Assembly (NCBI GenBank): GCA_910587485.1
Contig: CAJUKN010000005.1
Location: 1 to 64,000 of the forward strand
Reading direction: 5' to 3'
From: an uncultured Lachnospira sp.
Lineage (GTDB): Bacteria > Bacillota > Clostridia > Lachnospirales > Lachnospiraceae
DNA: 64,000 nt
Shown here: positions 46,049-53,892 of the stretch, one piece after another
How the letters are laid out: every line of letters begins with the position of its first letter
How positions within the stretch are numbered: position 1 is the stretch's first letter
The notes under the pieces: generated by a model
What the model saw: only the letters and a program-made list of their open reading frames with translations
Told to the model about the DNA's origin: nothing
Database searches by the model: none
Translations under genes and position numbers: made by a program

Positions 46049-46240
46049 ATGTCAGAGGAAATGTTGGTGCGGCATTGTTCGCCTACGCTTGCTGGAATAA
46101 AAACAGGCAATATGTTTACCTGCTCCTTTGTGGACAATATTGAGATGAGAAACTGTATCCGCTGTTGGAATCGTATGTTTGTAAAGAAGGGATTGGGTGT
46201 TCTGCCGCCTCGTTTTCAAAAACAACGAGCGCTTGTGTAA
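46049..46240 (+). pseudogene. DUF3793 protein, truncated
   Basis: The frame encodes 63 residues (MSEEMLVRHCSPTLAGIKTG ... KGLGVLPPRFQKQRALV), which match only the N-terminal third of DUF3793 proteins (about 190 residues). In intact relatives the RALIYVYRP-like motif continues where this one stops at TAA 46238. The following 140 bases hold scattered residues of other frames and a terminator. It begins 10 bases after DUF2325 with RBS AAGGAGGAG, so the pair was one operon. Confidence 0.7.
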
Positions 46241-46257
46241 AGAAAGTGACTAAACGT

Positions 46258-46290
46258 AAAGGGGCAGTTGTTACTGTACCCTTTTGTGTT
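46258..46290 (+). terminator. Weak terminator after the DUF3793 remnant
   Basis: AAAGGG pairs with CCCTTT around a loop containing CAGT/ACTG, followed by TGTGTTTT. It would end the short plus-strand unit. Confidence 0.45.
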
Positions 46291-46382
46291 TTGCAAAGTT
46301 ATGCTCAGCATATTGGTGTTGCTAAACAAGAATCAACTGTTCGCAACAAGAGGAAACCCTTGCCTCTATAAACAGGAGAAGA

Positions 46383-47057
46383 TTACTTTTTTAATTTATA
46401 TCCGATGCTCCATACCGTTTCAATATATTTTTCATTAGGATTTTTTTCTTTTAATTTGTTTCGGATTTTACTGATATGAACATTTAAGGTATTATCATCT
46501 GCGGAGTCTTCATTATCCCAAACTTGTTCTATCAGATTATTTTTTGTAAAAACTCTATTTGGATTTTCAACCATTACTTTTAGTATTTCAAACTCTTTTT
46601 TGGATAAATTTATATATTCATTATTGCATTTTACAGTATAATCAATGGCATTTAATTCAATATCTTTAAATTTTAAAATGGATTCTTGTTCATTATTCTC
46701 AAAAGAATGTCTTAATTGTACTTCAATTCTTGCAAGAAGTTCACCATTGTTAAAAGGTTTGGTAATATAATCATTGGCACCTAATTTTAATAAATCAATT
46801 TTTTTATTTGTATCATCTATTGCACTGATAACGATAATAGGAACTTTTTTCTTATGTTGTAATTCTTTTATGATTTTTTCTCCATTTTTTCCGGGCAGCA
46901 TTAAATCTAATAAAATCAAATCAATATGATTATTATGCAATAAAACGCCCTCTGTTCCAGAGTAAGCACTAAATGTATGGTAATGGTTTAATTGTAATAA
47001 TTTGCTTAACATATCATTAATATGATTGTCATCTTCTATAATTAATATATTTTTCAT
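46383..47057 (-). CDS. OmpR-family response regulator
   Basis: A 224-residue regulator. Start 47057 (MKNILIIEDDNHIND) is supported by the AGAAATGAGG box. Receiver phospho-acceptor in DLILLDLMLPGKNGE, switch Lys in DYITKPFNNGEL, then a winged-helix domain (LSKKEFEILKVMVENP, DNTLNVHISKIRNKL). Probably paired with the kinase at 42537-43451 and regulating the ABC transporter between them. Confidence 0.9.
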   Translation of the reverse strand: MKNILIIEDDNHINDMLSKLLQLNHYHTFSAYSGTEGVLLHNNHIDLILLDLMLPGKNGEKIIKELQHKKKVPIIVISAIDDTNKKIDLLKLGANDYITKPFNNGELLARIEVQLRHSFENNEQESILKFKDIELNAIDYTVKCNNEYINLSKKEFEILKVMVENPNRVFTKNNLIEQVWDNEDSADDNTLNVHISKIRNKLKEKNPNEKYIETVWSIGYKLKK

Positions 47058-47097
47058 AAAAATCCTCATTTCTGTGCTGTTTTTTGAGCATAAGCAC
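47058..47097 (-). promoter_or_regulatory. Stem-loop/AGAAATGAGG leader motif (response regulator)
   Basis: On the minus strand GTGCT (47097-47093) pairs with AGCAC (47078-47074) across 14 bases. It is followed directly by AGAAATGAGGATT and the start codon five bases later. Same architecture as the copies at 22369, 29298 and 49764. Confidence 0.6.
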
Positions 47098-47372
47098 AAA
47101 ATATTTACTAAATTTTGTTAAGTTTGTTTTTTTATCTTAATATCATAAATTAATAAATAATATTTATACATTGATTTTATTAAAACTATATCATTAATAT
47201 CTTAAGAAATGTTAAATATATAGAAATTTTATCATAAAGAATTATAAAGTCAAGTAAAGACATATTGTAAATTTATAATAAGAGTAGATACTATTTGATT
47301 TTGACAAGATTGAAAGGGGAAATATAAATATATATTTAAAAAATATATAAAATTTAATAAATATATAAAAAA

Positions 47373-47529
47373 TTGACAGCATTTATGGTATATGATAAAA
47401 TACTTATAGAAAAACTGTGGCATTTGCAGTGTTATACAAAGGTTCACAGATTGCGTGAGTAGATAAAATTACCAGACAAAGGTATGTAGTAATTCGTATA
47501 AGTTTAGAGAGCTATATGGCTCTTTTTTT
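47373..47529 (+). promoter_or_regulatory. Promoter and leader with attenuator upstream of the alarmone synthetase gene
   Basis: TTGACA (47373-47378), a 17-base spacer and TAAAAT (47396-47401) make a strong promoter. The transcript would have a leader of about 185 bases. CTGTG (47416-47420) and CACAG (47446-47450) can form a hairpin. AGAGC (47508-47512) with GCTCT (47519-47523), followed by a run of T, looks like an intrinsic terminator well before the coding region. This suggests attenuation; the sensed signal is unknown. The rest of the gap from 47098 is AT-rich and empty. Confidence 0.55.
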
Positions 47530-47593
47530 GTGTGAGAAGTCAAATTGATAATTTATTTGCAGAAATAAAATTACGTAGGAGGTTAATTTTGCA

Positions 47594-48322
47594 GTGGAAA
47601 AATATGGAATTTCTATGAAGGTTGAGGAACATTTAATGAATGGTGAGGCTATATCAATAGGAGATATTGAACAAGAGATGTTATTGCCGCGAGCCAGAGA
47701 TTATTTAGATATAGAAAGACAATATCATCAGATTATGTTTTTATATGAGGCTGGTATTAATCAGCTTGAGTCAAGAATTAATATTTTAAAAAGAGAGTTT
47801 CAATTTAGTAATGATAGGAATCCAATTGAAAATATTGAAAGCAGAATAAAATCAAAAGAAAGTATTTTGTTAAAGTTAAAAAGAAAAGGGCTACCTATGA
47901 CGGTTAGCGCACTTACAAATAATATTCGCGATATTGCAGGGATTCGTGTTATATGTCCTTTTATTGAAGATGTATATAATGTTGCAAGAATGCTTATTAA
48001 ACAAAAAGATGTTGAATTAATAGAGGCAAAAGATTACATACTAAATCCAAAGGATAATGGCTATAGAAGTCTGCATTTAATTGTAACAACAGAGGTGCAA
48101 TTTTCAAATCAGACAAGAAAGATTCCAGTTGAAATACAAATAAGAACAATTGCTATGAATTTTTGGGCAAGTACAGAGCATCAATTAAGATACAAAAAAG
48201 ATAGAGAATTTACAGATGAAGTGCAAAAAGAACTAAAAGAATGTGCAGATATTATGGCAGAGGCTGATAGAATTATGCAAAATATTGCTGGAGAATTTAA
48301 TATTAATATGGAATTATGGTAG
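47594..48322 (+). CDS. Small alarmone synthetase (RelQ-type GTP pyrophosphokinase)
   Basis: A 242-residue RelA/SpoT synthetase-only protein making (p)ppGpp. GTG start after GGAGGTTAATTTTGCA. Motifs: RDIAGIRVICPFIEDVY, the G-loop region DYILNPKDNGYRSLHLIV and the catalytic VEIQIRTIAMNFWASTEHQL. No hydrolase or regulatory domains. It is followed after 10 bases by a thioredoxin-reductase-like gene, so the two are probably cotranscribed. Behind a leader with a putative attenuator. Confidence 0.92.
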   Translation: MEKYGISMKVEEHLMNGEAISIGDIEQEMLLPRARDYLDIERQYHQIMFLYEAGINQLESRINILKREFQFSNDRNPIENIESRIKSKESILLKLKRKGLPMTVSALTNNIRDIAGIRVICPFIEDVYNVARMLIKQKDVELIEAKDYILNPKDNGYRSLHLIVTTEVQFSNQTRKIPVEIQIRTIAMNFWASTEHQLRYKKDREFTDEVQKELKECADIMAEADRIMQNIAGEFNINMELW

Positions 48323-48332
48323 GTAGTATGAT

Positions 48333-49190
48333 ATGGAAAGATATGAGATTGCAATTATTGGAACAGGACCCGCAGGATTGTCAGCAGCAATAACAGCAAC
48401 GATTCGCAATAAAAAGATATTGTTGATTGGCAATCAATTTCTTAGTGAGAAGGTGGAAAAGGCACATACTATTAACAATTATTTAGGTTTACCAAATGTG
48501 ACAGGTAAAGAGTTGCAGGAGGCATTTTTACAACATTTAAAAGAGTTGGATATCACTATTACAGAGACCAAAGTAAATACAATATATGCTTTGGGAGAGT
48601 ATTTTGTTATTGATTGCGGTGATAACACTTATGAGGCAACGTCTGTGATTCTTGCAACAGGACTTTCTGTTGCAAAGCCTTTTAAGGGAGAGCTTGAAAA
48701 TATTGGCAAAGGTGTAAGTTATTGTGCAACATGTGATGCACAGTTTTATAAAAATAAAGTTGCTGCCGTTGTGGGATTTTCACAAGAAGAGGAAAGTGAA
48801 GCTGTTTTTTTGTCTGAAATAGCAGATAAAGTGTTGTATTTTCCAATGTATAAAAAAGATGGCTCACTTGGTGATAATATTGTAATCTGTGAGGAAAAGC
48901 CACAGTCAATAGAAAAAGAAGAACAAAAGATATGTCTGATAACAGAACAGTCTAAATATTTTGTTGATGGTATTTTTTTGTTAAGAGACAGCGTTGCTGT
49001 GCAACAGCTTGTTCCGGGACTAAAACTAGTTGGTAATCTTGTGGAAGTTGATAGACAGATGCAGACCAATTTAAAGGGGTTATTTGCTTGTGGCGATATA
49101 ACAGGAGCGCCGTATCAGTATATAAAATCAGCAGGAGAAGGCAATGTTGCAGCACTGTCTGCAGTCTCTTATTTAAACAAGAAAAAATGA
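48333..49190 (+). CDS. Thioredoxin-reductase-like flavoprotein
   Basis: A 285-residue FAD enzyme. The FAD site GTGPAGLSAAI is at residues 10-20, the redox pair CATC at 131-134 and the second FAD motif LFACGDITGAPYQYIKSAGEG near the end. The segment that normally forms the NADPH site (GxGxSAxEEA followed by HRR) reads VVGFSQEEESEAVF and LYFPMYKK instead, so the HRR-type arginines are absent. It may use another donor such as ferredoxin, as clostridial ferredoxin-dependent thioredoxin reductases do (inference). No thioredoxin gene is adjacent. Confidence 0.85.
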   Translation: MERYEIAIIGTGPAGLSAAITATIRNKKILLIGNQFLSEKVEKAHTINNYLGLPNVTGKELQEAFLQHLKELDITITETKVNTIYALGEYFVIDCGDNTYEATSVILATGLSVAKPFKGELENIGKGVSYCATCDAQFYKNKVAAVVGFSQEEESEAVFLSEIADKVLYFPMYKKDGSLGDNIVICEEKPQSIEKEEQKICLITEQSKYFVDGIFLLRDSVAVQQLVPGLKLVGNLVEVDRQMQTNLKGLFACGDITGAPYQYIKSAGEGNVAALSAVSYLNKKK

Positions 49191-49208
49191 TGTTTTATAA
49201 ATGAATAT

Positions 49209-49261
49209 AAAGCTGTCATATAACAAATAAATATATCAATTGTTGTATGACAGCTTTTTAA
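49209..49261. terminator. Strong terminator between convergent genes
   Basis: AAAGCTGTCATA pairs with TATGACAGCTTT (extended by ACAA/TTGT), followed by a T-run. It closes the alarmone synthetase/reductase unit and may also serve the opposite gene. Confidence 0.85.
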
Positions 49262-49331
49262 ATAAATCATATTTATTACAGAAGAAAAATTTTTTAGTCC
49301 CAAATTTACAAATACAATATAATTTTAAAAT

Positions 49332-49763
49332 TTAAAGAAAATTCTCCATTTTTTTGCTAAATTCTTCTTCACTTCTTATCAGTTCTTTTGCAAGTTTTAT
49401 AGCATTATCACAAGCGTTATGATATTTATTTAAATATTCACCAATAGATTGTATTCCCATATTACAGCCATCCATCATAAGTTTTGCAATATGTGTATTA
49501 TCATTTTTTATAAGAAGTTTCATTTCGGCAGTAATCCATGAAAAGGCAGAAGCCATTACAGGAGGCATTTTGCCATCTTCGCCCGCTTTGTTTAAAAATT
49601 CACAAGACTGCTCTTTTAAGTGTTCATGCTCATTTTTGTATTCTTCAAGGAGTGACAACAAAGCATCATCTTTAACAAATTCTTGGACTTGGTCAATACT
49701 GTTAATAGCCATTGTACAACCAGAATAACATTCTTTTAGTAATTTTATACTATCTTCATTCAT
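49332..49763 (-). CDS. Ferritin-like four-helix protein (DUF2383-like)
   Basis: A 143-residue all-helical protein. Start 49763 (MNEDSIKLLKECYSG) is chosen because the AGAAATGAGG box lies just before it. Helices carry GCTMAINSIDQV, EEYKNEHEHLKEQSCEFL and MASAFSWITAEMKLL, the spacing expected of a DUF2383/ferritin-like bundle with E-x-x-H pairs. Function unknown; possibly metal or stress related. Confidence 0.55.
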   Translation of the reverse strand: MNEDSIKLLKECYSGCTMAINSIDQVQEFVKDDALLSLLEEYKNEHEHLKEQSCEFLNKAGEDGKMPPVMASAFSWITAEMKLLIKNDNTHIAKLMMDGCNMGIQSIGEYLNKYHNACDNAIKLAKELIRSEEEFSKKMENFL

Positions 49764-49794
49764 AATAAACCTCATTTCTGTGCAAAAGCTGCAC
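49764..49794 (-). promoter_or_regulatory. Stem-loop/AGAAATGAGG leader motif (ferritin-like gene)
   Basis: On the minus strand GTGCA (49794-49790) pairs with TGCAC (49784-49780) across a 5-base loop, then AGAAATGAGG and the start codon. Same design as the other copies, with different but complementary arms. Confidence 0.6.
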
Positions 49795-49925
49795 GAATAA
49801 ACTATTTACATTATATTGTGTGAGAGAAAAATGAAATTATACAAAATGGTATATTTTGTATAGCTGTATTGAAATAACGATAGAAACACATAATAACCAT
49901 AGCTTCAAGAAAGGAGGAGAAATGA

Positions 49926-50210
49926 ATGAAGTTAAAAGGTCGATATGATGATGATAGTTATTTAAATGATGAAGATTATTTAATTAGTCGAAAACAGCTT
50001 CAAAGCACGCCATATGATGATATTGGTTCAGCACATGATAAAGAGACACAAACCAATACGTTTGAAGAAGATTATCTTGATATGGCGGATGCCGTGTCTA
50101 GCAGCGATTGTACAGGACTTATGGTAAGTGGACCGGGGTTTGAAGACGAATTAGGACATTATAGTCAAGTATATAAATTTGGGGTCGATGCAGACGACGA
50201 GTTTTTTTAA
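49926..50210 (+). CDS. Hypothetical acidic protein
   Basis: A 94-residue, strongly acidic protein (many Asp/Glu, low Lys) with no membrane segment. RBS AAAGGAGGAG. The middle is DYLDMADAVSSSDCTGLMVS and the end GVDADDEFF. I do not recognise it, but the strong ribosome-binding site and clean frame support a real gene. It is isolated between a divergent gene and a palindromic repeat. Confidence 0.55.
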   Translation: MKLKGRYDDDSYLNDEDYLISRKQLQSTPYDDIGSAHDKETQTNTFEEDYLDMADAVSSSDCTGLMVSGPGFEDELGHYSQVYKFGVDADDEFF

Positions 50211-50310
50211 GTATTATCTTATGAAACATTTTGGTGTTATTTTAACAAATAATAAGTCAAGTGTTATGCCTGCATAAGGATTTGACTTTTCCTAAGTGAT
50301 AAATGGGATT

Positions 50311-50407
50311 AAAGCTGTTGCAAAATAAATTTTTGGTACAAGATATTGGAATAAATAATAAAATATGTTGTATTATGATAAATTTATATTTTGCAACAGC
50401 TTTTTTG
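50311..50407. repeat. GCTGTTGCAAAAT palindromic repeat (copy 1, MITE-like)
   Basis: GCTGTTGCAAAATAAATTT (50314-50332) has its near-perfect inverted complement at 50380-50400, separated by about 47 AT-rich bases. The flanking AAA and TTTTTT also make it a terminator for either neighbour. Related units are at 54941-55024 and 62303-62346. Confidence 0.6.
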
Positions 50408-50436
50408 TTTAAATCCTAAAAATGAAATTTAGTATT

Positions 50437-51918
50437 TTACCTGTTTTTGGTTAATCTTACAGTTTGTATGCACTTTGTAGCAATTGTCTCTCTAAAGGTA
50501 CTATCATGTTCAACAAAAATCATTGTAGGCGAAAATTCATTAATAAGCTGTTCAATCTGCATACGGGAATAGATATCAATAAAATTAAGAGGTTCGTCCC
50601 ATATATATAAGTGTGCCTGTTCACATAAACTTTTTGCGATTAGAACCTTTTTCTTTTGTCCTTCTGAAAAATATTTTATATCCTTTTCAAACTGGGTTCG
50701 TTCAAAATCCATTTTACGTAAAACTGCTTTAAATAGACTTTCGTTGATATGATGTTGTCTTGCAAAGTTGCCAAGCCTCCCTTGTAAATGTGAAGTTTCT
50801 TGCGGTACATAGGAAATAATCAAACCTGATTCAATTGTCATAGTACCTGTATAATCTATTTTTTCACCAGTCAAAAGTTTTAACAGACTACTTTTTCCAC
50901 TTCCATTTTTGCCATCAAGTGCCACTCGTTCACCTTGTTGTATAGTAAAAGAAACAGGATTACAGATAGCTTTGTTATCATAACAAATTATAATATCTGA
51001 AAAAGTAACCAATCTATCTGTATGATATTGTAATGGAGAAAGCTTTAAATTTTCGGTTGTCTCAATATTTTTTAACAATTCTGACTTTTCCTTAATTGCC
51101 TGTTGCTGTCTTGCCTCAATCACTTTTGAACGCTTCATCATTTTTGCAGCTTTATGACCAACATAACCTTTATCCGCAGCGCCAGTTTTTGAGGCTTCTA
51201 CACGATTAGACCAGACAGCAGAGCGTTTGGCTGATTGCTTTAGACGACTAATATCTTTTTGTAATCGTTCATTTTGTGCAATTTCGGATTCTTGCTGTCG
51301 TGTAAAATTAGCCATCCAAGATGAGAAATTACCATTTTGTACTTCTATTGTTGTTCGATTTAAGGATAAGATGTGGTCTATACAGCCATCTAAAAAACAG
51401 CGGTCATGTGATACTAATATAAAGCCTTTTTTCTTTTTTAGATAGGCGGATACCATTTTTCTTGCATGAGTATCCAAGTGATTTGTCGGTTCATCAATCA
51501 GTAAAAAATGCCCTTCATTTAAAAAGAGAGCGGCAAGCAAAACTTTTGTCTGTTCACCGTTTGAAAGCGTTTCAAATGGTCGCCAAAGTACATCAATATC
51601 AACTTCAAGGTAAGATAGTTCTCTTGTAATTTCCCATGGTTCGACAAATGGACAAATTTTTTGTAAGATTTCTTCTGTTAAGCGACTTTTATCAGCTACA
51701 GTATATGGAAAATAATCAAATTGTACAGAATGAGTTATTTTTCCACGATATTCATATTTGTTAAGCAAAAGATGAAAAAGCGTTGTTTTTCCTCTGCCAT
51801 TTCTTCCTACAAACCCCAGTTTCCAATCAGTATCCATTTGAAAAGTAACATTTTCAAATAGATTATCACCGCTTGTTGGGTAAGAAAAAGTAAGATTTTC
51901 TATTTTAATCATTGACAT
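50437..51918 (-). CDS. ABC-F ribosomal protection protein (Lsa/CplR-like)
   Basis: A 493-residue soluble protein with two ABC domains and no membrane part. Domain 1: Walker A GRNGRGKTTLF, signature LSNGEQTK, Walker B LLIDEPTNHLD. Domain 2: Walker A GKNGSGKSSLL, signature FSEGQKKK, Walker B WDEPLNFID. The length and MDTDWKLGFVGRNGRGKT opening match the Lsa group, which removes lincosamides, streptogramin A and pleuromutilins from the ribosome. It is regulated by an attenuator with leader peptide just upstream (separate entries). RBS GGAG at 8 bases. Confidence 0.88.
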   Translation of the reverse strand: MSMIKIENLTFSYPTSGDNLFENVTFQMDTDWKLGFVGRNGRGKTTLFHLLLNKYEYRGKITHSVQFDYFPYTVADKSRLTEEILQKICPFVEPWEITRELSYLEVDIDVLWRPFETLSNGEQTKVLLAALFLNEGHFLLIDEPTNHLDTHARKMVSAYLKKKKGFILVSHDRCFLDGCIDHILSLNRTTIEVQNGNFSSWMANFTRQQESEIAQNERLQKDISRLKQSAKRSAVWSNRVEASKTGAADKGYVGHKAAKMMKRSKVIEARQQQAIKEKSELLKNIETTENLKLSPLQYHTDRLVTFSDIIICYDNKAICNPVSFTIQQGERVALDGKNGSGKSSLLKLLTGEKIDYTGTMTIESGLIISYVPQETSHLQGRLGNFARQHHINESLFKAVLRKMDFERTQFEKDIKYFSEGQKKKVLIAKSLCEQAHLYIWDEPLNFIDIYSRMQIEQLINEFSPTMIFVEHDSTFRETIATKCIQTVRLTKNR

Positions 51919-51992
51919 ACATATTTCTCCTTATATGTTTTTTTTATTTTGTGGAATATATGCTGCAAAGTGTTTATATTCTTATACACTTT

Positions 51993-52129
51993 TGCACAAA
52001 AAGAAGAGCAGCAAGAAAGTTTATTCTTGCTGCTCTCCCTAAATACAATTATCACAATGAGACCACTTAGAAACATAGCAAAGTGGCAGTAAAATAGTAT
52101 AGAGATGAGTAGATGTATAACTTTCTTGC
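51993..52129 (-). terminator. Transcription attenuator in the ABC-F leader
   Basis: On the minus strand GAGCAGCAAGAA (52035-52024) pairs perfectly with TTCTTGCTGCTC (52017-52006), followed by TTCTTTTTG: an intrinsic terminator. An upstream segment GCAAGAAAGTT (52129-52119) is perfectly complementary to AACTTTCTTGC in the terminator's 3' arm (52021-52011), so pairing there would destroy the terminator. The same upstream segment can also pair with the leader-peptide codons. Classic attenuation logic. Confidence 0.8.
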
Positions 52130-52203
52130 AATGGGAATAGTATTATCAATATGAAATAGCGTTGTAAGTATTATCATATTGAATACTATTGTATATTCCA
52201 ATT

Positions 52204-52227
52204 TTACTTGCAAGAAAAATTAAACAT
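52204..52227 (-). CDS. Leader peptide of the ABC-F attenuator (MFNFSCK)
   Basis: A 7-codon ORF with a strong ribosome-binding site (AAAGAGGTGAAAAG). Its TTTTTCTTGCAAG codons can pair with the antiterminator segment at 52131-52119. Ribosomes stalled here by an antibiotic would free that segment to disrupt the terminator. Comparable short leader ORFs control other ABC-F and erm genes. Confidence 0.65.
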   Translation of the reverse strand: MFNFSCK

Positions 52228-52260
52228 CTTTTCACCTCTTTCCCTTATTATGCTGCGGTT

Positions 52261-52293
52261 ATTATATTATAAAATCAATGTAGATTTTCACAA
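52261..52293 (-). promoter_or_regulatory. Promoter of the ABC-F leader
   Basis: On the minus strand TTGTGA (52293-52288), a 16-base spacer and TATAAT (52271-52266), with a second overlapping TATAAT at 52266-52261. It starts the transcript about 30 bases before the leader peptide. Confidence 0.65.
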
Positions 52294-52294
52294 A

Positions 52295-52345
52295 AAGTTT
52301 GCACAGCAAACTTTCATACCACAGCTATGCTGTGGTTATTGTACC
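52295..52345. repeat. Twin-hairpin dispersed repeat, copy 2
   Basis: AGTTTGC/GCAAACT (perfect, 3-base loop) and ACCACAGC/GCTGTGGT (3-base loop). About 50 bases match the copy at 17068-17120. It lies right behind the ABC-F promoter. Confidence 0.65.
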
Positions 52346-52394
52346 AATAAAGATAAAAAGAATCAATAGATATAAAAAAGAAATATATATTTTT

Positions 52395-52870
52395 GTCGAA
52401 AATAGCAAGATAAAAATTATTTGATATTTATATAAATAATGGAAATAGAATAATGGATAGGCGAAAAAAAACCGTTATATATATATTCTAATTACAAAAA
52501 AAGCAAGGGAGGTAGCTACTTTGTAAAAGTAGAACAATATATATATAACGGTATATAAAAAAGAAGGAGTTTATGAAGAGCCTTAGGCTTTTCCTACGAC
52601 AAAATAATAGTAAAGGATAAATATGTAAAAAATAAGTACAAAATATGAATAAATTATGAATGAGACATAAAACGACAAACGACATGGCGAAGTTTGTCGA
52701 ATGATTTTTCTTTACAAATCGACAAATAAAATCATAATATTTTAGAAAATGTTTTTTGAAAAACCGCACAAATAGGGCGTTTTATAAGATAATGTACAAA
52801 TTGCTAAAGTGGTTTTTCGACAAAAATACATGTCGAAAACCGGTTGCGAAAAATGTCGAAAAATGTCGAA
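52395..52870. promoter_or_regulatory. Cluster of GTCGA/TCGAC motifs upstream of the nucleosidase-SPL operon
   Basis: This 590-base gap has no gene but contains GTCGAA or TTCGAC-type sites at about 52395, 52673, 52680, 52696, 52719, 52818, 52832, 52855 and 52865. One pair forms a perfect inverted repeat, TTTTCGAC (52814-52821) with GTCGAAAA (52832-52839). Another, CGACAAA ... TTTGTCG, lies at 52673-52699. Such density is unusual in DNA this AT-rich and suggests a regulator-binding array. Confidence 0.45.
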
Positions 52871-53001
52871 AAAAGAAGAAATCATGTTTGAAATTGGGTT
52901 TGACAGTGTGATATTATGAATACCATAAATAATATATGAAAAAATATAGTGATTATGACATGGATTTGCAATTGGATAACAGAAAGGTAAGGTTATTACG
53001 T

Positions 53002-53892
53002 GTGATATATATATTTACAGCAATTTATCCTGAAGCGAAAGCACTTATATCGCTGCTTGATTTAAAGAAAGAATGTGTTAATGGAAAATATCAACAATAT
53101 ATAGATGATAAGAAGCACATAAGGCTTATTATTATGGGGGTGGGCAGTATGGCTGCTGCCATATCGGTAAGTCATATCTGTACAAAATATAATATTAATA
53201 ATCAAGATATGATAATTCATATTGGGACATGTGGTATTTTTTCGACAAATAATTATCAAAACAATTTTTATATTTGTAATAAAATTGTACAAGCAGAAAC
53301 AGGTAAGACATTTTATCCAGATATATTATATAGGCATGATTTTTTAGAAAGTGCCATTTTGACATTGCCCATGTTATATACAAAAGATAAAGAAAAATTC
53401 GACAAATATCCCAACATAGCAGATTGCATGATAAATGCAAAAAATATATTGATTGATATGGAGGCGTCAGGTGTTTATCAAGCTGCAATTCAGTATGTGG
53501 GAACAGAACGAATTATTATTTTAAAAGTAGTGTCTGACAATGGCGAGCCACAAAAAGTAACGCCAGAATTTATCCATACGATTTTTATGGAAAATGGAAA
53601 AGCACTTGTACAATTTTTGGAGTTGCTTTGCAGACAACAAAAGATAGAGTCCGAGGAATTAAGCAAATTCCCATCTTTTACTCAAATGGATTGGATTGAT
53701 AAGGTGTGTGACGATATGCACTGTTCAGAGACTATGCGAAACAAATTGAAACATTTGTTTCATTATATGGATATAACAGGTATAGACTATCACAAAAAGA
53801 TAGAAGATATGTATTTGGACAAAAGGCTTCCATGTAAAGATAAAAGAGAAGGGAAAAAGTGTTATGAGCAGCTTGAAATGGAATTATTATAG
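53002..53892 (+). CDS. Nucleoside phosphorylase/nucleosidase family protein
   Basis: A 296-residue protein of the MTA/SAH nucleosidase-PNP superfamily. GTG 53002 (VIYIFTAIYPEAKAL) is preferred because relatives start with MIYIVTA and AAGGTAAGG lies just upstream; ATG 52936 has no ribosome-binding site. Glycine loop IIMGVGSMAAAISV, substrate loop IIHIGTCGIFS and NILIDMEASGVYQAA, where Glu in DMEAS binds ribose. Its last 29 bases overlap the photoproduct-lyase gene. A role in releasing or salvaging modified bases would fit that partner (inference). Confidence 0.75.
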   Translation: MIYIFTAIYPEAKALISLLDLKKECVNGKYQQYIDDKKHIRLIIMGVGSMAAAISVSHICTKYNINNQDMIIHIGTCGIFSTNNYQNNFYICNKIVQAETGKTFYPDILYRHDFLESAILTLPMLYTKDKEKFDKYPNIADCMINAKNILIDMEASGVYQAAIQYVGTERIIILKVVSDNGEPQKVTPEFIHTIFMENGKALVQFLELLCRQQKIESEELSKFPSFTQMDWIDKVCDDMHCSETMRNKLKHLFHYMDITGIDYHKKIEDMYLDKRLPCKDKREGKKCYEQLEMELL

